Shown here in pieces: positions 18,909-28,251 of a stretch of DNA of 36,609 nt. The stretch covers positions 1-36,609 of the IMG/VR virus record IMGVR_UViG_3300018876_000047, one strand, 5' to 3'. The stretch comes from a virus. The position numbers were made by a program, and so were the translations under genes. How positions within the stretch are numbered: the stretch's first letter is position 1; the number at the start of each line of letters is the position of its first letter. Under the pieces are notes generated by a model. That model saw nothing but the letters and a program-made list of their open reading frames with translations. It was not told the origin of the DNA and searched no databases.

Positions 18909-19092
18909 TATTCGTGTCCGATTCTATTTTTTCGATTCTTTCGCTGATATTGAGCAGGCATTGTTTGATTTCTACGATATCAGAATGAAGCTGATCAACC
19001 TTTCGTTGATAGAGCCTTTCCATTTTATATTTATTTAATGCTTCTCGGTCGGTATTAAGAATGGCTTTCCCGGTAGGTGATCTCTGCATCAT
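18901..19092 (-). CDS. Small coiled-coil protein, function unknown
   Basis: 63 aa. From residue 15 on it is a charged amphipathic helix ('REALNKYKMERLYQRKVDQL', 'IKQCLLNISERIEKIESD') with a heptad-like hydrophobic pattern, which suggests a coiled coil. The ATG overlaps the TGA of the 1807-aa gene in an ATGA arrangement (a second ATG follows directly), and its own end overlaps the next gene by 8 bases. The overlaps at both ends argue that it is a real, translationally coupled gene. It may link or help assemble the neighbouring fibre; I recognise no family. Confidence 0.7.
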   Translation of the reverse strand: MMQRSPTGKAILNTDREALNKYKMERLYQRKVDQLHSDIVEIKQCLLNISERIEKIESDTNNG

Positions 19093-22000
19093 GTGAGTGC
19101 AATCCCTCTATAATCCTTGACAAATGGTACAGAACCCCTTCTGTCTGAGGTCATTACTATCTTCAATGACCAACGCCTGAATGTATCAAAGGTTCCTCCA
19201 TCTGCACTTGTATATTGATATTCACCACCGGCACCAGTCTTAGCAGAAGCAGGTATTCGATACCTAAACTCTCTAAAGTCACGAAGGTTGCCCGTATTCG
19301 AAAATAGACCTACACCTTCAAACAATTCCATTTCAACCCAGTCCAATGTGGTGAATGCAGAAACATCAGAAACATTTTGACCTCGGAAATATACCTTAAT
19401 ATCTGTACCAGTAGGCCTATAACCCGTGAGATACATTTCAAAATCTTCCGCATCAAAGTCTTCGGCCAATTCGGAGACCTTTGATACATAGACTCCAGCC
19501 TCATCTTCTGTTTCAGATATCTGATATTGACCAGCCAATATTTTCGAAACCTCAACATCCAATAATGGAGTAGAGGTTTGATTGCCACTGTTGGCCATAT
19601 TGACCGTGATTTCAAATTTCTTGCCCTTGCCTGGATCATTTGATAAACTGTATACAAGACATCCAGTCTTATTGAATTCGTTTCGATCATTGAATCTCAG
19701 TGATTGTACATGCGTATTATTCACATTAAGAGGATCGGTGAATTCACCAGTGATCGTAGTACTTGTTACACTGTCATTACTTCGAGAGATGAATGGCATG
19801 AAATAGCTCAATTCAACGTTATCAATCGATACGATGTTTGCTGTAGACTGTGAATCTAATCCTACAATTTGGCCAGATACATCAAACTGTCTGGTCGCAG
19901 ATGCATTACTTCCTTCGAGGTACATCTTGAATACATCTCTTGGGTTATAATAAATCAATTCACCTTTAACGATAGGATTCGCAGTACTGTTGGAGAATGT
20001 GTGTCCTGCCGTATGATCTACAGTCATGCTCGTAGATGTATCCACCGTGACAATTTCGAAGATATCAATAATACCGTTACCAGTATCGTTGACCAAAATG
20101 AAATCACCACCGGCGTAAGTATCATCTAGTGCAGTACCAGTGATCGTGTTAGTACCGGTTGTGATGCTCACAGTTGCACTTGTTGAACCAGAGGTGTTCT
20201 TTAGCTGATAAATTGTCTCACCACGATTGAATGCTCCGGTGAACGAATCCACCGTAAAGAATTCGTGATTATTATTAGTGAGAACAACACTTCCAGTAGA
20301 CTGATCAAAATTATTGCGATACAGTTTAAACTTGATATCCTCATCTTGATAGGATTTCCAAGCACGGTTATTGGTAGATGTAAACAGAACCCCGTCTCCC
20401 CAGTCTTGGACAATTGCTTGTCCCTGAGTAGCGCCGGGGGTCAGATCATCCCCACCAACCTTTGAAGTGAAGATTAGGTAACCAGGATCGTTACCATCTG
20501 GCATTACTACCACACAATATTCTTTTTCTGTATCTAATCGAACAGGAGCCTCAAATATGACTGTCGTTACCACAGAGGCATCATCTGATACATTTACCTG
20601 ACTTGATCGTAGATGAATTTCTGAGAATGGCAAAATCTCTGGAGCAGGATATCCGTTAGATACCTCTCGAAGCATTACAGTGACACCATTCGTTGCACTC
20701 TTTCTCTTAAAATACAGATCGACCTTAGAGACATATACGGCATCAGATCCCTGACCCATACCAGCCTTGATGAAGAATGTCTGTGCCAGAGGATCACCAC
20801 GTCGGAATATAGGAATCGTTGGTACGATAATAGGAGCAGGCCTCGATGGGAGATTACGCGTAGAGGTAGTTTCCTGAATTTCAAATTCTGGAGTTCTTGT
20901 CGTTGTGGTGGTAGACAGAGATGTTTTCTCTACAGAGAAATTATATGCATGATATGTCACGAAACCACCAGAGGTGCCAGAGGATTCGATGTCACCATAT
21001 ACGTCTACGTCTGCAATCTCTAATACCCTATCACCGACAAAGAAGGTATTGGCAGGTAAAGCAAATACTGCTCTTAAAACACCTTCGGCATCTGTGGTAA
21101 CAGGATCACCCAAAGATCCGGCTCTTCGAACATCGTCTGAACTAAATGCATCTATATTGCCAGGGGCAACCGAACCATCTACGTTGACCTTATCGAAATA
21201 GAAATAATGTCTCGTATTTGGTCTCAAGCCAACCATGAAGATTGCAATATTCCTTCCTGACATGAATGGTTGAAATTCCATATTGGTGACAAAATCACCA
21301 ACATATTGTTCTGTCGTAGTTACAGTTTCCCCTACTAGCTCTAAGGACCTAGTTGTCGTTGTCTCTACTCCTCCACCTGTAACAGGATTTACACCAGAAA
21401 CAGTAACTTCTGTATCCGTTAGAGGTTGGAATTCCTGAATGTTATCAATGATTTCCTGCGTGGGGAAAGAATTATCGATCACTATCTGAGCAGGAGTTGT
21501 GGTCGTATCATAATTCGCATCGTAAGGAGGTGTTATCTGACCACGGCCAGCATAATTATAGAAATTACTTACACAGTTTCGTGTGTTGGTGGCAAATGGT
21601 TGCTCGATGATAGGAATATCTGAATTCTTGCTCAGACCCACTGCCTTGGTTAGGGCATTACTTGGGAATCTCTGATCGTTCGTTCCACTGGCATAAATCA
21701 GATCCATAGAGAATTCTGTTGTGGCCGGTGTCAATATTTTAGCCTTGTGTCGAATCGCAGATCTGAATTCTGGATGTTTGACATCAGCAATACCCAGATC
21801 GTTCATTGGATCTACAATAAATCCGTTCTTAAAGCGAGTATTACCATTCTCATCTTTGATATTCAGATTGGCAGTATCAGACTCTAATTGGTTCAGTGAG
21901 ATATAATACGACATATTTTCGATCTTCTTCTCTAATGAATGAAGATCCTTCATCGTATAATTCTTAATGCCTTTTTGCTTGGCCTTTACTGCATAATCTC

Positions 22001-24512
22001 TTTTACCCATCGTGTTTGCTTCTTGCATTGTAAGAGCAGGAACACCGGGTATTGTTACCTCACCGATTACCAGTTGGTCAGGCTCAGGACGAGGGGGTAC
22101 AGCATATCTTTCTTCCTCTCCCTTAATTAATTTGGTAGCACCATATGAATCAATGATTAACAAATCCACACGTGAAAGATAGTGTTCGATATCTGTGATA
22201 CACGTGCCGTTATATGCTGGAATCAATGGTGGAGAATAGTCGCTGAATGTTTCGTTTGCGTTGCTACCTACCGGATCATCAAATACCACTGCTGAGGCCG
22301 CATTTGGTACCGTATAGGAAATCGTAGCCTCTTTATTTGCATAAGGCCTAAAATCGAAACACTCACGAAGGTTATATCTCTTACCACTCGAAGCAGTAAA
22401 TGTGGGGATTTCATTTGAATCCAATGTTTGAGGATAACTATTAATCGTGAAGAAATACTCTCCAGTCGAATTATTTAACTGGAAGCACTTGAATTCAATA
22501 GACATAACACCAGCAGTTGGTACTGGTCGACCCGAGATATATTCGATGTAAGACCAATCGTAGAAGGTATCCTTCTGATTAGGTACAAGTCTAAATGATG
22601 AGGTTACATCAATCCCTGCCGAATCAAGAATCTGTACGATCTCGTAACAATCAGGCATACCCAACGTATATCTTGTCTTGGTCGGAACGTTTGCCGTAGC
22701 CTTAACAAATGTAGTTCTTTCTTGTTTGCCCCAAGGACCAGAAGAAGTCAAATTTTTATTGATATTATAATAAACGTCTGCTACACCTGTACCGGCAGAG
22801 GCAACGTTGATGACCAATTCTGAATCATTTAATTGGGTGGTAACCGACGATACAGTGAGAGGAGTTGAAGAGCTGTCAATTACCAGAACATCGCTGACAG
22901 AATTAGAACCAGCAAAGTTATCATTTCCAGTAGCAGCGATTGTAATTTGTGTTCCAGTTAACGTGACATTTAACTGTTGTTGTCTTATCGCAACTGTGGT
23001 GTCTGATGTTTCAAAACTACTCATCACACCACTGTCGAACACAAGCTCTGATTTTGAATTTTCTTTTGCAAAAAATCCTTGGGTCAGATCGACCTGCCCA
23101 AAACCAGGTATCTCAATATTATCGACATCTGTCGTTGTTCCACTGGACATATAAATTCGTGACAAGAAAATCTTTCCTGGTAGTGCGTTAAGAACATATG
23201 CCTCACCAATATCGACATTGGAAGAATTTCTTAAATTGACCTTCGCGGACATTCCTAATACTGGTCGGCCGGAATACGTACAAGGATACCAGCTACCATA
23301 ATTCAAAGATACTGGTTGATTATTCAGTACATCAGTCGATGCGATATCATCTAAGATAAAAGACTGTTCACCTTTATTCTCTACCCTAAAGCCCTTGACA
23401 TATGCAGTACCAGATCCTACTGTTACCCTTAGATCGGTGATAGCAGTATTCGCCAGGTTTTCTTTTCGTTCTGTTTTTAAATCAAAATTACGAAGAATGT
23501 AATTACCAGATTCTTCATAGGTTCGACGTGCCATTTCTTCGCCGATGACGTTATATTGAGAAACGTCTCTAAGTGTTACGGCGTTTCCATTTTGGTAACG
23601 AACGAGAGAGAAGAACGATGCATCTGCCTCTGCTATAGGTGTATCAAGGGATACCAATTCTGGAATTAATTTAAGACGATCAGCACCTGGCGCATTTTCA
23701 TTTTGTGAACCGTTGGCATTATCGTATAAAGATCCATCCTGTCGAGCATTAACCAAACGCTCACGGATTCGATAACCCACATTCTTAGCGTCGGGGATAT
23801 CAGTGTACTTTGTTACGACCAATGTCTGTGCATCGGCAAAGAGAAAATGTCCCTTTTGGAAGATAATGCCAGGAGCAGCCTGCAGACCATATGCAGGACC
23901 AGTCGCAGGAGTCAAAACACCATCAGATGCCTGAAGTCCCGTGATCGATAATAGATCTGTAGCGATTGGGTTCACTTCGGGTGGAACCAACTCGCCGACC
24001 TTATACTTGTATCTGGTGATTGTTAATGATTCACCGTCATTGAATTGACCAGTCGTATTATTTGTTGTCTGGTTTAAATATCGAATGAAAAAGGTATTTA
24101 AATCGGGTGGCCTAGATTCAAAGCCCTGGGCTGCAGAAATGATCTCCGCCTGAAGACCCGTATCACCACCAGTAAGAACATATACGTAATCGATCTCTGT
24201 TTCGATTCCATTGATCGTTTCAGTTCCTCGGCCTGAAATATATGCTTCGACATTAACATTGTTTGAGAGGTCGTCGACCTTTACGAACTGAAGACCATTG
24301 ATTCTTGTGAAGTTACAGCCTTTGACAATACTGCCTTCTTTGAAAATATTATCGCCAAATTGCTCCACTTGATTTTGGAGCATTGTCTGCATCTGTGTGA
24401 GCTCTCGAGCCTGTACTGCGAACCCGGGCTTGTATAGAACACGATAATACTGATTCTCTAAATCGTAATCGTCGAAATACGGAGCAGTATTTAGGTTTGT
24501 ATTAATTGGCAT
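19089..24512 (-). CDS. Large DUF4815-type baseplate/tail structural protein
   Basis: 1807 aa. The N-terminus (residues about 10-60) has the signature 'YYRVLYKPGFAVQARELTQ' followed by 'QVEQFGDNIFKEGSIVKG', which I recognise as the DUF4815 family of phage structural proteins. Around residues 1080-1120 is 'FMSGRNIAIFMVGLRPNTRH', and about 1240-1360 is a 'DPLAQTFFIKAG...VDLYFKRK' region; both are common in large T4-like marine phage structural proteins. The C-terminus ends 'VPFVKDYRGIALT'. It follows the gp8-like gene by 12 bases (AGGGA ribosome site) and overlaps the 63-aa gene. It sits about where T4 has gp9-gp12, so a peripheral baseplate or fibre-attachment role is plausible, but I cannot equate it with a single T4 protein. 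Confidence 0.85.
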   Translation of the reverse strand: MPINTNLNTAPYFDDYDLENQYYRVLYKPGFAVQARELTQMQTMLQNQVEQFGDNIFKEGSIVKGCNFTRINGLQFVKVDDLSNNVNVEAYISGRGTETINGIETEIDYVYVLTGGDTGLQAEIISAAQGFESRPPDLNTFFIRYLNQTTNNTTGQFNDGESLTITRYKYKVGELVPPEVNPIATDLLSITGLQASDGVLTPATGPAYGLQAAPGIIFQKGHFLFADAQTLVVTKYTDIPDAKNVGYRIRERLVNARQDGSLYDNANGSQNENAPGADRLKLIPELVSLDTPIAEADASFFSLVRYQNGNAVTLRDVSQYNVIGEEMARRTYEESGNYILRNFDLKTERKENLANTAITDLRVTVGSGTAYVKGFRVENKGEQSFILDDIASTDVLNNQPVSLNYGSWYPCTYSGRPVLGMSAKVNLRNSSNVDIGEAYVLNALPGKIFLSRIYMSSGTTTDVDNIEIPGFGQVDLTQGFFAKENSKSELVFDSGVMSSFETSDTTVAIRQQQLNVTLTGTQITIAATGNDNFAGSNSVSDVLVIDSSSTPLTVSSVTTQLNDSELVINVASAGTGVADVYYNINKNLTSSGPWGKQERTTFVKATANVPTKTRYTLGMPDCYEIVQILDSAGIDVTSSFRLVPNQKDTFYDWSYIEYISGRPVPTAGVMSIEFKCFQLNNSTGEYFFTINSYPQTLDSNEIPTFTASSGKRYNLRECFDFRPYANKEATISYTVPNAASAVVFDDPVGSNANETFSDYSPPLIPAYNGTCITDIEHYLSRVDLLIIDSYGATKLIKGEEERYAVPPRPEPDQLVIGEVTIPGVPALTMQEANTMGKRDYAVKAKQKGIKNYTMKDLHSLEKKIENMSYYISLNQLESDTANLNIKDENGNTRFKNGFIVDPMNDLGIADVKHPEFRSAIRHKAKILTPATTEFSMDLIYASGTNDQRFPSNALTKAVGLSKNSDIPIIEQPFATNTRNCVSNFYNYAGRGQITPPYDANYDTTTTPAQIVIDNSFPTQEIIDNIQEFQPLTDTEVTVSGVNPVTGGGVETTTTRSLELVGETVTTTEQYVGDFVTNMEFQPFMSGRNIAIFMVGLRPNTRHYFYFDKVNVDGSVAPGNIDAFSSDDVRRAGSLGDPVTTDAEGVLRAVFALPANTFFVGDRVLEIADVDVYGDIESSGTSGGFVTYHAYNFSVEKTSLSTTTTTRTPEFEIQETTSTRNLPSRPAPIIVPTIPIFRRGDPLAQTFFIKAGMGQGSDAVYVSKVDLYFKRKSATNGVTVMLREVSNGYPAPEILPFSEIHLRSSQVNVSDDASVVTTVIFEAPVRLDTEKEYCVVVMPDGNDPGYLIFTSKVGGDDLTPGATQGQAIVQDWGDGVLFTSTNNRAWKSYQDEDIKFKLYRNNFDQSTGSVVLTNNNHEFFTVDSFTGAFNRGETIYQLKNTSGSTSATVSITTGTNTITGTALDDTYAGGDFILVNDTGNGIIDIFEIVTVDTSTSMTVDHTAGHTFSNSTANPIVKGELIYYNPRDVFKMYLEGSNASATRQFDVSGQIVGLDSQSTANIVSIDNVELSYFMPFISRSNDSVTSTTITGEFTDPLNVNNTHVQSLRFNDRNEFNKTGCLVYSLSNDPGKGKKFEITVNMANSGNQTSTPLLDVEVSKILAGQYQISETEDEAGVYVSKVSELAEDFDAEDFEMYLTGYRPTGTDIKVYFRGQNVSDVSAFTTLDWVEMELFEGVGLFSNTGNLRDFREFRYRIPASAKTGAGGEYQYTSADGGTFDTFRRWSLKIVMTSDRRGSVPFVKDYRGIALT

Positions 24513-24524
24513 TAATCTGGTCCC

Positions 24525-26159
24525 TTAAAATTCGAATACTATCTTAAACTCTTCTCGTGAAAGAGGATTTCTTTCTAATGGGAAGAAGTCTTCGATATAG
24601 TATACCTCTCCCGTTTGTTGTTTATAAAGTGGTGTCACTATGTTATTTGCTGCCGGTGAATTCGGAGTAATGATAACACCGGTATCTGTTCTAAATGGCA
24701 ATGCTGGATCTAAAGAAATATCACTACCAGGTTGGTTTGGATAGACCCCGACATATTGTGCTATGTAAACCGTGTTTGAAGTGAAATCTAATTCATGTAC
24801 TGTTCCACTGAATATGGTTTCATTATTCGAATCTATCTGGGTAATAATTGTATTAGCAGTAATAAAACCAATATCGTCTGTCGTCACTGCAATTCTATTA
24901 TCGAATATCTCCTGTGCGATGACAGCATTATTTGCATTTGGATCGGGGAAGAATTCTGGCTCTTTTACGATACCAATACCATTATATGTATTTGTATCAC
25001 CGATCTGCTCGTTATCATCACCCGTAATGAATCCATAAAGCAAGAAATGCTTGCACTTCAATTCATCTAAAAGATTATATCCGTGGCCACCGGGTGGTGA
25101 TAATACTGGTCTGATCTCTGCCCTCACATCTGTGGTTGCCGTATCTTCTGGATCGAAATCAAACAGAGGATCTTTTACCACTGCAGATGCATTTCGATAA
25201 CCACTACCTGCTGTGATCACCTGAATATTATTTATTCTACCTGAATCAACTTCTGCTACAGCTGATGCACCAGTTCCATCACCGGTAATGGTAATAAAGG
25301 GAGTAATTCCAATGGCCGCAGAGCCTAGATTATCTGGCTGAGGATCTGGTGTTACCGTAAATATCCCTCTCTGTGTACCTTCGTCGTATTCATAATCCGT
25401 CACTTCATAATAAAATGTGTTTGCGGATACTGTAGTTGCCCTTAATCTTTGGCCGATGAAATAATCATTCGCATGATATTTGACATTTTCTCTAAGAGTG
25501 GCACCAGTTACCTGAATCTCGTTAGGGGATACAGCACCTACGATATTAGCCAAAATCTCTTCATAGCCTTGATTGATATCTTTATTCTCGATAAAAATAT
25601 CACTGAATGATGATAAGAAGGAGGTATTCGCAACTGGATCTGATTCGAATGTGCCAACGATTGGAATATAACCCAATGCGTTATAAGCCTCAAATTCAAT
25701 TAAACTGATTGCGTATAGGTATTTCCAGACGTATCCATCTGCAGTACGATAAATTTGATCTCCTACCGCGGGATCGTAATTAGGTGGGGATGATACCTCA
25801 CCGCCATAATTATTAAATAGACACTTATAAACACGATAGTCACCCGTATCGTTATTGGTGGGCCCTACCACGGCATAGAATCGTTCATCTTCTAAATCTA
25901 CTGTATCGTCGTATTGGACGTATGTGTCTCCGTTGGCCCATGGGATATATTTGATCATATATCGCACGTCTTCCTGACGGATCTTTTTGCCGAATAATGT
26001 TTTTGATAGGAAAGAATTTTTGGCTACCTGTGAATTCGTGGCCTGGATACTTCCTAATTCAATCCCTGAAACAAATACATACGTATTCGAAGACTCGATG
26101 TCTTCGTAAAAACGTCGAAGGACATCGGTCTTATAATTTGTTGTTAATATTTCGGCCAT
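24525..26159 (-). CDS. gp8: Baseplate wedge protein, gp8-like
   Basis: 544 aa. The N-terminal half carries the gp8 pattern of T4-like phages: 'TDVLRRFYEDIESSNTYVFV', 'RQEDVRYMIKYIPWANGDTY', 'YRVYKCLFNNYGGEVSSPPN' and 'RTADGYVWKYLYAISL'. In T4, gp8 is a dimeric wedge component bound to gp7 and gp10. Its length exceeds T4 gp8 (about 334 aa), as in many marine relatives; the extra C-terminal half is beta-rich. It follows the subtilase gene by 33 bases, with a late-promoter-like AATAAATA in the gap. Finding gp8 separated from gp6 and the gp7-position gene by a fibre and a protease gene is unusual for the order I know. Confidence 0.8.
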   Translation of the reverse strand: MAEILTTNYKTDVLRRFYEDIESSNTYVFVSGIELGSIQATNSQVAKNSFLSKTLFGKKIRQEDVRYMIKYIPWANGDTYVQYDDTVDLEDERFYAVVGPTNNDTGDYRVYKCLFNNYGGEVSSPPNYDPAVGDQIYRTADGYVWKYLYAISLIEFEAYNALGYIPIVGTFESDPVANTSFLSSFSDIFIENKDINQGYEEILANIVGAVSPNEIQVTGATLRENVKYHANDYFIGQRLRATTVSANTFYYEVTDYEYDEGTQRGIFTVTPDPQPDNLGSAAIGITPFITITGDGTGASAVAEVDSGRINNIQVITAGSGYRNASAVVKDPLFDFDPEDTATTDVRAEIRPVLSPPGGHGYNLLDELKCKHFLLYGFITGDDNEQIGDTNTYNGIGIVKEPEFFPDPNANNAVIAQEIFDNRIAVTTDDIGFITANTIITQIDSNNETIFSGTVHELDFTSNTVYIAQYVGVYPNQPGSDISLDPALPFRTDTGVIITPNSPAANNIVTPLYKQQTGEVYYIEDFFPLERNPLSREEFKIVFEF

Positions 26160-26186
26160 CTGAATTCCACATTACTTTTCTATGTT

Positions 26187-26194
26187 TATTTATT
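26187..26194 (-). promoter_or_regulatory. Possible late promoter (AATAAATA)
   Basis: The minus strand reads AATAAATA, 7 of 8 to TATAAATA, 28 bases before the gp8-like ATG and overlapping the stop codon of the subtilase gene. The same word occurs 27 bases before the 512-aa gene. Spacing supports it, but the same word also occurs inside genes. Confidence 0.45.
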
Positions 26195-28250
26195 ACCCGA
26201 GTCTAATCTTTCTACGAGGATATGTTTGACCACTTACAGGCCGGCTTTGATATACGTTTGTTCGAACTGGCTCACTGACAAATTCTGGCACCACCCTATA
26301 TCGCCAAGGCAAAGCAAAGCGTTTTTTGTTTACAGTGGCATAGTATGCCTGAGTTGTATTGCAAAATACAAAATCCTCTCCGGGTCCTCCAGACTGACTG
26401 GTAGGTTGATACCTTACACGATCAGGTTTATAAGCAGCGCTGCCTCCTGTTGAATCTCCTACATTATTAATATTAAGGCCATTATTACCCTCTACCATAT
26501 TAGCAACTTCCTGCATGATCGAAGTGGCACTACCAGCTGAAGACCAATCAAAAGGTTGGTTTGTGGGTTCAAAGATAGGTTCAACCATTGTATTATAATC
26601 CACAGAATCTTGTGCCTCTTCTATTAAAGACCTAAGCTCTGCTATCGTTGGCCATGCACCTTTCTTATTATAAAAATATTCGACTAATAAAGCAGCGCCT
26701 CCAACAACTTGGGGGCATGCATTACTGGTACCACCATATAAACTCCATACATATCCATTTACATCGCTCTGCGGATCGCCATAATTAGATACTGAATTAT
26801 ATGCGCGCTTCACCTCGGCAGTTGTAGTTACAAGATGGCCATGAGCAGCGCTCTCGGAAAATGTATTATATAAACCAGAATTGTTGCATCCTCCAACGAC
26901 AATTGCGGTTTCATGATTATATGGATCTCTATGAGGATAAAATGAGCTAGTTGTTGCTCTATTTTCTATCGTCCAGTCTTCATTATAAAAACCGCCTTGT
27001 GAATTAGAAATAGCATATATATTCCCAGCGTCAGTGAATAACTGATTATTCCATTGCGGCTGGGAGTCGTCTGCTCTATATACGTTTGGTTCATTTCCTG
27101 AAGACCAGAAAGAATATATGCCTTCATATGTATTTAAATTATTCCAAGCCAAATCTAACGTAAAAGATGCTCGGGACGACTGACCTGATTTTACACACCA
27201 AAAATAATTGCCGGGTGCATCAGACCTTTCTATCTGCCATAATGAAAATCCACCAGCATGAAAAGCTGTGAAATCATTGGCCCAACCACCACCAGGTCTG
27301 TTCACAGTTGTTTGATTTCCATCGCTATCATACCAAATAAATTGTGAGATTAGATCAACCGGAATATAATAATTAAACTGGCCGCTGGCGAAGTAGCCCC
27401 AAGAATTGTTTATGATTGTCGCGTTTCTTCGGCCGGTGGCTGAATTGATTGGTTTGGTAATGTGCCAAGCCACTATTGCGTTGACAGCCGCAGTCGCGCC
27501 ATTAGTAGTATATATCAATCTTACATCAGAATTCTTTGCCCAGCCGGTGCACGTTCCGGCTGCTGCCATAGCAGACGCAACAGCATGTTCATGTACATAG
27601 TTTGTATTGGATACCTGATTATTTTCAGACGCAGTTACAGAACCATCATAAGAACTCCAATCCATTGGAACAATTTTGAAACTATTATCACTTGGTTTCA
27701 AAAAATTGGGATGGCTGGCGTTATTCGACATTAACGTATTGTTCTCATTACCGGCCGGTTCCAATATGACTATATCAACAGTAGACCCATCAAAGCTTTG
27801 TTTAATAGTAGCGTTTGAGATTGCAATTGGATCTTCCTGATCTCCATCAGCCAGGCCAGAATCATAAAACATTCCAACAGTTTGACCGGATGCAGTGAGA
27901 GATGAGGTATCTATTCCTGCAGAATAACAGATAAAGCTACTGGTATATTCCGAGCCATCTACAGAATTCCAAGCAGATTGTTGGTCTACCGTTGGCTTTT
28001 TTGTCTGAGTGATTTCATTATAACCATGATGCTTTACATTTCTTTCTTCTCTAAAAATCCAATCTACTTCTTGGACACGAGAATCAGCTTCCAAAACATC
28101 TTTTTGGCTATCTGTCATATCAATAATAAGACATCGAGGAACATATTGCAGTGTGCTGGGAATGTCCACCACACCACTGAACTCTGCTACAAAGTCATCT
28201 TTATCGACGCCTTCAGCTAGTACAACCTCATATCTTTTCTTGTCTGACAT
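26193..28250 (-). CDS. Subtilisin-like serine protease (S8) with I9-like pro-domain
   Basis: 685 aa. Residues about 6-66 look like an inhibitor-I9 pro-domain ('YEVVLAEGVDKDDFVAEF' to 'DSRVQEVDWI'). The catalytic core is complete: Asp130 in 'VGMFYDSG', His220 in 'YVHEHAVASAMAA' (aligning with HGTHVAG; the second motif His is shifted), oxyanion Asn386 in 'FWSSGNEPN', and Ser509 in 'YGGTSNACPQ'. 'IINNSWG' (279-285) is a further S8 hallmark. No signal peptide is visible. The last about 85 residues ('SAAYKPDRVRYQPT', 'YPRRKIRLG') are basic and may be a virion anchor. The ATG is one base after the stop of the 512-aa fibre gene, so the two are co-expressed. Roles in maturation of virion proteins or digestion of host surface proteins are both possible. 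Confidence 0.88.
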   Translation of the reverse strand: MSDKKRYEVVLAEGVDKDDFVAEFSGVVDIPSTLQYVPRCLIIDMTDSQKDVLEADSRVQEVDWIFREERNVKHHGYNEITQTKKPTVDQQSAWNSVDGSEYTSSFICYSAGIDTSSLTASGQTVGMFYDSGLADGDQEDPIAISNATIKQSFDGSTVDIVILEPAGNENNTLMSNNASHPNFLKPSDNSFKIVPMDWSSYDGSVTASENNQVSNTNYVHEHAVASAMAAAGTCTGWAKNSDVRLIYTTNGATAAVNAIVAWHITKPINSATGRRNATIINNSWGYFASGQFNYYIPVDLISQFIWYDSDGNQTTVNRPGGGWANDFTAFHAGGFSLWQIERSDAPGNYFWCVKSGQSSRASFTLDLAWNNLNTYEGIYSFWSSGNEPNVYRADDSQPQWNNQLFTDAGNIYAISNSQGGFYNEDWTIENRATTSSFYPHRDPYNHETAIVVGGCNNSGLYNTFSESAAHGHLVTTTAEVKRAYNSVSNYGDPQSDVNGYVWSLYGGTSNACPQVVGGAALLVEYFYNKKGAWPTIAELRSLIEEAQDSVDYNTMVEPIFEPTNQPFDWSSAGSATSIMQEVANMVEGNNGLNINNVGDSTGGSAAYKPDRVRYQPTSQSGGPGEDFVFCNTTQAYYATVNKKRFALPWRYRVVPEFVSEPVRTNVYQSRPVSGQTYPRRKIRLG

Positions 28251-28251
28251 A

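Noticed and set aside
19028-19035. AATAAATA word as a late promoter for the 453-aa fibre
   Set aside because: It lies inside the 63-aa gene about 120 bases from the next ATG, unlike the 24-28 base spacing of the other candidates; Asn-Lys-Tyr codons explain it.
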